From contig JAPEVF010000070.1 of NCBI GenBank assembly GCA_029747585.1, positions 61,507 to 125,506 of the forward strand: a stretch of DNA of 64,000 nucleotides, read 5' to 3'. The stretch is from Pleurotus djamor (taxonomy: Eukaryota; Basidiomycota; Agaricomycetes; Agaricales; Pleurotaceae). A program made the position numbers and the translations under genes. The notes beneath the pieces are model-generated. The model saw only the letters and a list, made by a program, of their open reading frames with translations, did no database searches and had not been told where the DNA came from. This document shows positions 24,153 to 33,544 of the stretch, one piece after another. How positions within the stretch are numbered: position 1 is the first letter of the stretch; every line of letters begins with the position of its first letter.

Positions 24153-24511
24153 CGGACGTGTATCCGACTTGTAGAGCTGTCCTAATCAACAAAATACCGA
24201 CGGTCGGCGGCGGGATCTTTTGGGAGTCATCGAAATCACTTAGCCGTTACGGTTTGTACCTGCAATGCGACCAGGGTACATCATGGAGCTGACACGGTCA
24301 CGAAGGCTAGTTGCCGTTGGGACGGATGGTGGTCTGTACGGCCTTGCTGTAGGAAGGAAGGAAGGGGACTGGACATTACTGTCAGGGATAATATACATGC
24401 CTACATTACCAACAGTCCGATGCAACAGGATATCAGCAAGGACGGATAGGAAGTCGACGACTGTGGGGACAGATTCATCGTCAACGCCGTCCAAGGTACG
24501 ATACACACAGT
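24153..24511. other. Convergent spacer between IND1-like and His-rich genes
   Basis: 3' flanks of two converging genes. A minus-strand open stretch at 24240-24506 follows the His-rich stop, but I cannot tie it to a gene. Confidence 0.35.
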
Positions 24512-25740
24512 CTATGAGAATGATCCATGGATGAGTGCGTCCCAGCGGTTCTTCGACTGAAGTGCCTGGATGTAGGTGACCTTAGCCTTGTCAGAGGCAA
24601 CGATGGCATCGGCTGGGATAGCTGAAGCTTGAATCGGAGAGGGTGAGACGATAGAATTCTCCGCAACGACCGGTAGGTCATTGAATTCTGGGAGAGCAGG
24701 CGGCAAATGAGCATGCGGAGAAGGACACTGGCTTGCTGTCTTCGACAACGAGGATGAGTGAGTCGGGCTGTTCGACTGGGAGTCCGATGTCGCTCTGTGT
24801 CCGTCCAATGGGGCATTGCGCTCGTGCTCGTGCGCGCGGTCATGGTCATGGGACGCCTCAGAGTTCTATTAATACAAACGTCAGTCAACACACCAGCGAA
24901 TCGAATCGAACGATGAAAACGCCACAAAGTAGAAGCAAAGAGAGTAACCAATGGGGAACCAGACAGCGAGGGAAATGAAACCCAAGGATAACATGCACAT
25001 GCACGCACCTGTAAGCTGAGGGGAGAAGGTCCATGAGCGTGGGTGTGGGAATGGGAGTGTTGTAGCGGTGGGGGGAGGGGAAAAGGATGATTGGGCAGCG
25101 AGCTGGGGTTGCCATGGCTTTGAAGAGGCGAAGGATGTGGGGGAGGTGGTATAGATGGCGTCCCCGGCGTCGAGGTATGGGGGAAGGAATACGGATAGGC
25201 TGGGCTAGCTGACCCCGACGATGAGCGAGAAGAGGGAGTGTGCGGACGTTTCTGAGGATACCGATAGCCATGGTTGACCCAGTCAGACTGCGTGAATCCA
25301 TGGAATCATGCGAAACAAACTACGCACCGGGTTCAAAATGCTTCCCAGAGCCAACCGCAACGCCTCTTTGTGGTGATAGTGGGCGTTTGAGGGGGTAGAA
25401 ATCCCTTCGTGATGGCGATGATGGTGCTCATGAGGGTGATGATGGTCATGGATGTGAGCTGGTCCACGAGGGAATTGGTCATTTGGAGGGCTCTGAACCT
25501 GAGTTGGTCCCTAACAAACAAAGGCATTCTATCATTACCAGAACCATATACAGGGATAGTACGAGATCACGATAACTCACCATTTCTAGTAGTACAAGTA
25601 AATATACAAAGATGCTCCCTATCGGTGCGAAACCGTTACTTCCTTGAATTTGCAACAACCGAGCAAACGCACACACACCTTGGAGTGATAATAATATTAC
25701 AGCGAAAGCCAGGTGATCCTGGCTATGGGGAGCGTTGAAT
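24512..25740 (-). CDS. His/Pro-rich protein with N-terminal hydrophobic segments, unrecognised; 5' end uncertain
   Basis: Three or more exons read consistently on the minus strand. The first two hydrophobic segments lie at about 25735-25575 (FLAIAICLFLF, then IGSIFVYLLVLLEM). A strongly His-rich stretch follows (HIHDHHHPHEHHHRHH near 25440), then a Ser/Pro/His linker (HSHSHTHAHG near 25040) and a C-terminal exon ending LQSKNRWDALIHGSFS at 24512. The His clusters suggest metal binding, as in loops of zinc transporters, but I see no cation-diffusion-facilitator core helices and make no such call. Upstream exons reaching towards 26050 are likely but could not be joined without doubt. A TATATATAT at about 26255 may be its promoter. 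Confidence 0.45.
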
Positions 25741-26435
25741 AGAAAAAGACAAATCGCAATCGCAAGGAATTGTGATGTTCGAGGAGTTAGTCAAAGGTTG
25801 GTTGCTGTGTTGGAACCAGTATTTAGGTCATCAGCGGTCCGGCGAAACAGGCAACCGCGATCATGACAAATACCCCACAATTACCCCTTGTGGGGTACTA
25901 CCTTGGCAAAGATAATCAGTTTATCTAAATCGCTGGGTTAGACAGCGCCGAGAAGACGAAGATCATGTTGACTCACAAGCACCAAATGAAAGCCCAAATA
26001 TGACCAGAACCGATGTCGATGAGGGTTGACCGACATCAAGAGCCGGCCATTAGACGGCCAAAAAAATTCGAGATAGGAGAAATCAATCTTAAAGCTGCGC
26101 GGGATCCGTATCCAAACAAGCTCGGCAGACTTGAGCATTCAGGGAAAGATGAAATCTGAAGGATCTCAGTCACCCTTGACTGCACAACGAGATGGACATA
26201 CCTGTCGCTAAACGGGAAGGGACATCGTTGATAGGAAAACCGATGGCAAGTATATATATAATGAGCAGCTAGAAGATACAACAGTCGAGAACAACAGAAC
26301 TCTCTTCGCACCTAGCGGCAAAGATGAAGGAGAAATAATTAGTACTAGACATAAGAATGACAAAGTAACAAACACTTCAAGAATCCGCACAAAAGCACAC
26401 AGGGGAACGTATGTCCAGTATCAAGTACTATGTGA
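25741..26435. other. Upstream part of the His-rich gene and H2A.Z 3' flank
   Basis: Likely holds 5' exons or leader of the His-rich gene. On the minus strand GTGAGTCAAC...CTAACCCAG near 25975-25930 looks like a real intron, followed by DLDKLIIFAK. Exact structure unresolved. Confidence 0.35.
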
Positions 26436-26984
26436 CTATTGCTGTCCTTCGGGTTTCTTCCCTTGGACCTTTGGGTTGGCCGTCAAGCTCTTGTGGATGA
26501 ATGGCAGGACACCCCCGCCCGCGATGGTGGCGCGAACTAGCGTATCCAGTTCTTCGTCTCCACGAATGGCCAATTGAAGGTGGCGAGGGGTGATACGCTT
26601 CACTCGAAGATCCTTGGAAGCGTTTCCTGTAACGTTCCTCAGAACTGGAACAGCATCAACGAAGTAGAGAGAAGTGACCCACCAGCAAGTTCGAGCACTT
26701 CCGCGGTCAAATATTCCAAGATAGCGGACGTATAAACAGCAGCTTTCGCGCCAATCCGAACATTATGCTGTGTTCTCTGTTTCAAGTAACGATGAATACG
26801 TCCAACAGGAAACTAAGGGGTACGTCGTCAATCCTGTTCGAAAATGAGTCAATCATGAAAAAAAAAAACGGACTTGTAATCCAGCTTTCGCGCTCCTAGT
26901 CTGCGTATGTGGGGCACCGTCACCGTTGGCATTCTGCGACGATCCAGCCTTTGATTTTCCTCCTCCACCTTTATTGGGAGCCAT
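26436..26984 (-). CDS. HTZ1: Histone H2A.Z
   Basis: Replication-independent H2A variant placed at promoters. The minus-strand start at 26984 gives MAPNKGGGG and a Gly/Ser/Lys tail, then RSAKAGLQ, an intron, [27 protein letters not shown] (histone fold), another intron, and [25 protein letters not shown] with a short basic tail ending GKKPEGQQ at 26436. The [37 protein letters not shown] segment is diagnostic of H2A.Z rather than canonical H2A, which has NDEELNKLL. Canonical C-terminal SQEL is absent, as expected. Confidence 0.95.
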
Positions 26985-28059
26985 GATTACACTTCAACGG
27001 TTTCTGAAGAACTTGAGTGAGGAAGTGGCAAGCGAGATATAGGGTCCGAATTTCGAGTTGAAGTCCTAGCAAGTCTCCTGGAGAGCAGAGCAGGCTGTAC
27101 GTGACGTTTCGCACCAGGAATTCAGTGAAGTCGCTGGTGTTGAGTTTGGGAAAGTGCTTACGAGGAGGACGCGAAAGTGGCTGAGATGGTGCGCTCCTGA
27201 TGGTCCAGGAAAGGGAGGTGTTGATGCTTGTTTGCGTGCATCGAACCAATCAACAATGTCGTCACATGACACCGACGCCTCCTTCAAGTTGCGCGCCTCG
27301 ATGATCGATCGCGCCCAAGTGTAAGGGTACGTGGATTTTTCGCTGTGTATGGACTCAAATAGCAATGCAACAGGAACCGTATCCGACTCAAACTCGAGTC
27401 TGACTCTGCAGAATGGACTCTGTAGAAATGGGTCTCGACGGAGCTCTCGCAGAGTACCGAGCAAATTGCGACTCGTAACCACACCACCAAGAGCGTAGGA
27501 CAAGGTCTAGATGATGAATCGCTAGACCCCGTATAGGGGGCCATCGAGAAAGCAAACCCCGTTACTTTCCTCCATCCACACTATGGTGTAGATATGGACG
27601 CGCGGGTTGACAAGGAAAATGGCCATGTGCTTCCCCTCGCTTTTTAATCGTGAGCAACTTGACCAAGGTTTCTGAGTTGATTAGAATTTGAACGCTTTCA
27701 CTTGTAGGCGACAATGCGTTTGATTCTCCCTGACGTGTTGGACAGCTTCCTAGCTCTTCGCATCCTCCTCGCTCACTCCGGAGGTGCCCTGCCACAGTTT
27801 TGATCTCGTATAGCGTCTTGCAGTCATCATGACCTCCTAATTGCGTCACGACCGAAATACGATGTTCTGTACTACTTTAGCAAACTTTACGACGACGCTG
27901 TCGCACACAGATCTGAAGAGTCGCATCTTGTCGAAGCCGTAATAGGCCGTTTGAACAGATATGCAAGTGGCGCCTTGAATCTGGAGGGCGCAACATGGAT
28001 CTAATACTGAGACATTCTTCTCACAAATACAGGCTCGCAGACTACACTAGCTGGCTAAA
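26985..28059. other. H2A.Z upstream region with an unassigned open stretch
   Basis: A minus-strand open frame at 27066-27503 (145 codons) has plausible protein composition (for example VRLEFESDTVPVALLFESIHSEK) but no recognisable family. It may be a leader of H2A.Z, a gene fragment or chance. The rest has no supported gene. Confidence 0.3.
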
Positions 28060-28620
28060 CGACCTAAAATCACAAAGGACTATGAAACCAGGCGAAGATG
28101 GCAGGGACACTAGATCTCAGACAAACAGACTCTAGTCCCTCTAGCGTTTCCCTATGCGTCGAAGTGCGCCAATTTCTTCCAACCTAAGCCCTGCCATCCC
28201 GACACACAAGCCTCCAGGTCCCCGCAATCACCCTTCCCTCGCCAAGGTAGATCATATCCAGGTCATCAGCGTCGTATTATTCCCTCCCCGCTGATAGGCG
28301 ACTCTAGGTCAGCCCAACAAAGATGTACATTGCGACAATGCATATCTGACAGACTGAGACACCCCTGGGACGAGGGTTCAGCCTTCACGGGATCCAGCGG
28401 GTCAACAGCACCTCTCCTTCCACGAACTACAAAAGCTCAGGCTCAAGCCATCACGGATCAAAACTGGTCGAACATGTGTGTACTCTGTGGATAAAGTATA
28501 GCCAATGCACCAACTGACTTTATACCTCTCAGGAACCCCTTTCTTCTGCCGTATTTGAAGTTCTCGCTTTTGTTGATTCCGATAAGTCGACACAGCTCTT
28601 GCGCCTCACAGCACGTCCGA
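28060..28620 (+). repeat. Possible degenerate copy of the dispersed repeat (copy 6)
   Basis: Weak but ordered matches: AAGCCTCCAGGTCCCC, CCCTTCCCTCGCC, CTTCACGGGATCCAGCGGGT, ACTGGTCGAACATGTGTGT, AAAGTATAGCC in place of the TATA box and CTTTTGTTGATTCC. It ends about 180 nt before the start of the plus gene of cassette 2, which makes an association with this gene family worth testing. Confidence 0.35.
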
Positions 28621-28798
28621 GTACATGATCGATCACTCTCAATTGCGGTGGCTGAGTCGTCTTTTCCGCCTTCCGTCATGTGACGCACATTGTCGACTTG
28701 GTCGTCGCGCCGGAAGGTCTTCATCCATTCGCCTCTTCCGTTCCTACATCCTACACACCCTTCTACCCACCCAAATACTACGCCCATACGAATCGCCC

Positions 28799-29832
28799 AT
28801 GGTGACCCTATCTTCTTCGTCTTCTGAGCACTCTTCGGACTCCCCTACACCTCCCAATCAGCCATCGCTAAGGACAACTACCCAGAATATCGCATTCACT
28901 ATTGCACAGAACGGTTCTTTTTCTTGGGAAACCCGATCTTACGGATGCATCGTCCTCTCAGACCTCCACAACTCCACCAACGCCTTGACCGAGGAGGCTC
29001 TTCGCCACGCAAAACAAGTCTACGGCGCCGCTGTGTCTGCGGCGATCCAACCCTTCGTTTATCGCCGTCTACTAGACCCCGAGTCAGTCAAGGTCAGATT
29101 TGGTTCCCGCCTTTTATAACTTCTCTCCTTCTCTAACCCGCAAAATCCAGACCATACGCAAGGCGCTTCTTACACTGACCGTGAAAGCCGACATTGGACG
29201 GAGTATCGGACGTGTCTTTGAGCTCTTCGTTTCGCCTGAAACTCTACGATCGCTTTCCAACACATCGACACCGCCTACGACCTCAACATCTCAGACACTA
29301 GCGACCGCCTTCATGACAAGCATCTATCTCTTTGATTTGCAGGATGCCAAAGCGACGTCGCGGTGGTTGTCAGATATTCTCGCCCCTCTCGTAGCACAAG
29401 CTGCATACCTACATAGTGCTGGCCAGCCACTAGTGAATCTAAAACGACAGTGAGTACTTGATTCTGCTAACAGTCACTTTGTTTTGCTGATGACGCGTAT
29501 CACTTAGATGGCCGGTAGAGCCGTACACCACCTTGCCCGTCGACCTCACGGAGCATTTGGCTCAAGTCAACCATCTGCAAGTGAGCCTATCAGAGGAGCT
29601 CCTTGCTTCGTCCACGACCAGCTTCTCACCCTCGTCCTCACCGGCATACGTCCTCCGTCCTTCCCAGGCACCGTGCAAGCTTCAGCGTCGCAGGATTGTG
29701 CACTCCGATCCGTTGGACTATTATACCTTTAAGCGCAACAAGCGCATCTATGATGCAGCTAAGGCAAACGTACTCAGGGAGACTAAGCGTCGATCCAATC
29801 GCGAGAATATCGCCCCGGGTGCTGCAGTATAA
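28799..29832 (+). CDS. Short member of a diverged RNase III-fold family (cassette 2, plus gene)
   Basis: Exons 28799-29092, 29151-29449 and 29508-29832 give about 306 residues. Intron phases (0 and 2) and positions match the gene at 12616. Shared blocks are TIRKALLTLTVKADIGR at the start of exon 2, TLATAFMTSIYLFD in the middle and WPVEPYTTLPVDLTEH at the start of exon 3. Residues 1-30 are Ser/Pro-rich. The C-terminus is longer and basic (KLQRRR..., KRNKR, ETKRRSNR), suggesting nucleic-acid or nuclear association. The middle lines up with the region between the two RNase III motifs of the long genes, but the catalytic acids are absent (ATAF instead of ADSF-E). The stop is only 109 nt from the convergent long gene C. 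Confidence 0.72.
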
Positions 29833-29941
29833 AGAATATGATTCGTGTTTCCTACAGGGTATAGTCTGTTGATAGATAGTATGTAGAAAATGTCATGGAT
29901 TTGGAGACTAGTGCGTATGGATGGATCACTGTGATATATGA

Positions 29942-31603
29942 CTATGCGGGAGCCATAGCCGTGGTAGCTGTGGTGGTAGTGGTGGTGGTGTCTGTTGACC
30001 CAACAACATCGAAGCTGAAATAGACATGAGCAAAGGGCGGAACAACATGGCGAATATGCGTCCTACCAGATTCCCTCCTCGAAGAGCACGGCATCCGCCA
30101 CGAAAACAAACAAGAAACTCAGTGTCTCCGCGAGGTTTTCAAACTGGGTGGTATCCCGTTCTTTTAGCATAAACAATGCGACAAAGAACGTTGAGGGGAG
30201 ACAATCTTCATGGTCCGCACAGTTCGATAATTCCCCGAGACCGGCGAGTTGGGCGAGGAGAGTCAAAGCGCCTTGACAAGTAGCGACTCGAGTCATTTGC
30301 TAGCGTATCATAAGCGGTTAGATGATTTTGTAAACCGAGAAGAGCCTAGTTGGACGCACCGTCCGCAAGTCAGAACCGCCCCTTCCAGCTAATTGGTGGC
30401 TTGGGAACATGGAATCGATTTTGCTGGCGATGATTTGATTAAAAAGCAATCTTCCTCTAAAATCCATTGGGCGATGGACTCCAGTAACACGNTTTTTTAT
30501 CATCAAAGACAATAGGTGGGTCCGACGGCAGCATTTTTAGAGGAGCCACATCGTCGGTCAAGTCTTCAGTGTACGGCTCCAGTGCGTCGAGGAAGGCTTG
30601 TTCGTGCTTGGGAAAGACTTCTCTGAAGGCCTTGGTGCGGTAACGGGTGACTTGGTTGTGGTAACGATCTGACCCACGGGCGATGTACGAAGTCAGAAAG
30701 TCAGCAATGGCATGTTCGAGGGTCCGGTCGACTATAGCCTCGTAGTATTTGATCAGGTGAGCTTCGCCGTGTGTTTTGACGATCCAATACGTAAGGGCTT
30801 CAAATGAATCAGCTTCAGCCTTCATCCCGCTGGACGTCTCGGGGAGTGGTCGATCGTACATCCGGAAAAAGATGCGTCCAATGGTGTCATTTTGCGCGTA
30901 CGTAGTTGATAAGGCCTGGAAAATGAGATCAAGAAATGAGTGAGAGTACTTTGGCTAAGGGAAGAGGACATATATGCACCTCAATGCAAGCGTGTACCTG
31001 CTCGGTTGGCCAGTCTTGTGTCAACTCTGACGAGGAGATCGCGTCTTGTAGAACATCAGCGATGGAAACATTGTGTAGACCATCCCCTGTATGTTCAATC
31101 ACATCATTCTGCGTTTTGTCGGTGAGTTGTGGTAGAACTTCATTATTGAAATCGATGTTGGGGTTGTGTTGGAAGCGCAGCGAAGTTAAACCTTGCGATC
31201 CCAGATATTCTTCGAACGCAGTAAGGACCCGTTTCTTTCCAGAGCCAGTCTGAGGTTGAGCGCCAGCCTCGACACCGACATCGACACCCATTGGGTTCGA
31301 TTCATTTCCAGAGCCAGCAGTGTCGGACTGAGTCTCGCTATCCAGCAGTGTCGGGCCAGTTGATCCAGTTCCAAGATACACCGAGGCCGTTTCTCGCTCC
31401 ACTGTTTTGGTGATCCTCTTTTTCTTAGGTTGCCTTTCGGATTCCGAGTCGAATTCGTGCTGTAGGTTTCCGTCAGAGATAGATTCGTCACGTTCAGCTT
31501 CGCGCTTGCGCTTGATAGGTATAGTTGTGGATCCAGTCTGAGCGGTCTGAGCATCCAGGAGATGTGTCTTTTGAGGCCTGACCGGAGAGGTAGCTGCGAG
31601 CAT
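29942..31603 (-). CDS. Long member C of diverged RNase III-like family, active-site acids largely retained
   Basis: Exon 1 (31603-30980, 208 codons) begins with a Lys/Arg-rich, Ser/Thr-rich region with two nuclear-signal-like clusters (IKRKRE at 30-35, PKKKR at 59-63). Then come FEEYLGSQGLTSLRFQHNPNI and the motif NDVIEHTGD (residues 166-174). Exon 2 starts ALSTTYAQNDTIGRI and has KAEADSFEAL (Asp244, Glu247). These match the RNase III acids E-x3-D and D-x2-E; the 70-residue Asp-to-Asp distance is one more than in E. coli RNase III (45 to 114). The position of E38 is Asp167. Exon 3 has LPSTFFVALFMLKERD, and exon 4 ends in a Thr/Ala-rich tail. An N at about 30492 next to a T run breaks the frame; ignoring it restores homology with gene D. 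No double-stranded-RNA-binding domain is visible. Confidence 0.78.
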
Positions 31604-32080
31604 CGTCAAGATATGCGGTTATTCGTAGGCTGGGTTTGGTACTAGAGTGGTGTTACAAGCTGACAAGGTGGTAGTTGGAGAAAGAGATAGAATATAGGAC
31701 GGGGACGAAGTGAATCTGAATTTATGCTTACTTCCTGGAATTCCGGCAATTTCCGGCTTAGTCATCCTCGGCCCCATGTGCGCTTGGGCCAAGTGCGACA
31801 GCCAGAGGGGCAGCCTGGCCAGGTTGTGGGGATAGGAAGCCGTCTACAACTGTATCAGTCACACTAAGCTCAAGGAGACACTGAAATAAACCATGGCAAT
31901 TAAGTACTACAGAAATTGGATACAGTTTAGACAGTTTAGTCGCATCACCCTCCAGGTGGCAGGCATAGTTGTGTTGGTGAACGATAGAAAATATACGTCG
32001 TTCCCGGATTGGAAGTTCGAGAAACTAGTCTGTGTGAATGAAGCAATCCGAGGTTGCGACTACATATGAACGGCAACACT
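31604..32080. other. Spacer between long genes C and D
   Basis: Upstream region of gene C and 3' flank of gene D, both on the minus strand. No exon is supported. Confidence 0.4.
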
Positions 32081-33380
32081 CTAGGCTGGCGGAATCAGCT
32101 CGAGACTGAGGTAGGCATGAGTTGAGATGATAGATATAACAAGCACGCATTTTACCTGATCCCATCTTCAAAGAGCACCAAGTCCGCAATCATAACCAGG
32201 AAAGGGATGAAGCCCTCCGCAAGTTTCGCAAACTTGGATCGATCTCTCTCCCGAAGATTGAGCAACGCAATGAAAAATAGCGACGGGAGACGACGTTTAT
32301 CGGACTTTTCCGTCGGACCTTCTTCAAGACCAGCAAGTTGGGTCAAGTGGGTCAAGACGCTCCTGCAAGCAGCTAGCCGACCAATAAGCTAGCCGACCCA
32401 AAGATGTCAGAGAATGTGATCAAGGTGAAGGTTAAACAAACGTACGGTTCGCAAATAAGAACCATCCGATCCAGCATTTCGGTGATATGGAAACATCGAA
32501 TCGATCTGGGTGGCGACGAGTTTATCGAGGAGTAACCTTCCCTGGAACTCGAATGGTCGATAGTAGCCGATAACCTGGTGGTTCTCATCGAATACAATGG
32601 GCGCGGCGTCCAACACTTGCATCTTGAGGGGGGCCGAAGCTTTCGTGAAGTATGGATCGTGACCCTCCAGAGCGTCGAGGAAGGCTTTCTCGTGTCTCGG
32701 TAGTACGTTCTTTTCCCAGTAGAGGTATCGATCCGCGTCATCGTAGTAGTCAGACCCGCAACTGGAATAGCCCGCCAAAAAGTCGTTGACAACATAAGCG
32801 AGAGTCTGGTGGATGAGATCCTTGTAGAATTGGAGAAGCCGGTCCTTTCCGTGTGTGTCGTAGATCCAATGTGTCAGAGCTTTGAACGAGTCGGCGTTGA
32901 CTTTGAGCATTTTATCCGTGGCGGGGAGCGGTCGACCATGTACTTTACAAAAGATACGCCCAACGACAGCATTTTTCGTATACGTCGCTGCTAGTGCCTA
33001 GAACATTATATGAGTGATGTCGATGATGTTGTCAGTGGAGAACACGAGCGTGTATGCACCTCAAAGCAAAGGATTAGCTTGTCTTCGGTCCAGTCCCGAA
33101 CCAAGTCCGATGAAAATAGCACATCGTAGAGCGCTTCAGCCATGAAGAATTTGAGGAGAGCATCGCCGGTGTGATCTATCGCGTAGTTGTTGCTGGGGTT
33201 GGTAAAGTTCTCTAGAACGCGGTCGAAATCGATGTCGGTGTGAGCCTGAAAGCGCAGCGATGTTAGGTCTTCGAATTCCAGATATTCTTTAAAAGTGGTT
33301 ACAGGGCGTCCAGGTCCACAGTTATTCTCGAGATCCACAGACTGAATTTCGCGTTGCGCTAGTTTGTCTTCGATTTCCAT
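32081..33380 (-). CDS. Long member D of diverged RNase III-like family
   Basis: Same four-exon plan as A, B and C: exon 1 with TFKEYLEFEDLTSLRFQAHTDI and the motif NYAIDHTGD; exon 2 ALAATYTKNAVVGRI and KVNADSFKAL; exon 3 LIGRLAACRSVLTHL and LPSLFFIALLNLRERD; exon 4 SLELIPPA ending at 32081. Counting from the ATG at 33380, the acids are Asp69, Asp73 and Asp143, again 70 apart, but Lys146 replaces the last Glu, so catalysis is doubtful. An ATG at 33544 would give a basic N-terminus like gene C (HLNKRKCEFD), but a frameshift near 33440 blocks it; that is either an assembly indel or decay. The exon 3 acceptor lies in a short tandem duplication. Confidence 0.72.
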
Positions 33381-33544
33381 TGAGTTCGCTTCGGTTTCTA
33401 CTAGAGAGTACGCCTTGTTGCGCTTAGTCTTACTATTCTTTTCGTAGTGCGGATTTGAACGGAACCAGGGCCTTCAAGGTCAAATTCGCACTTGCGCTTG
33501 TTGAGATGTGCGGGTCCAGTCTGAGCGTTTGAGAGGGACTCCAT

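Noticed and set aside
24512..25740. Zinc transporter (cation diffusion facilitator) call for the His-rich gene
   Set aside because: The His-rich loops are suggestive, but none of the conserved transmembrane His/Asp helices could be found.
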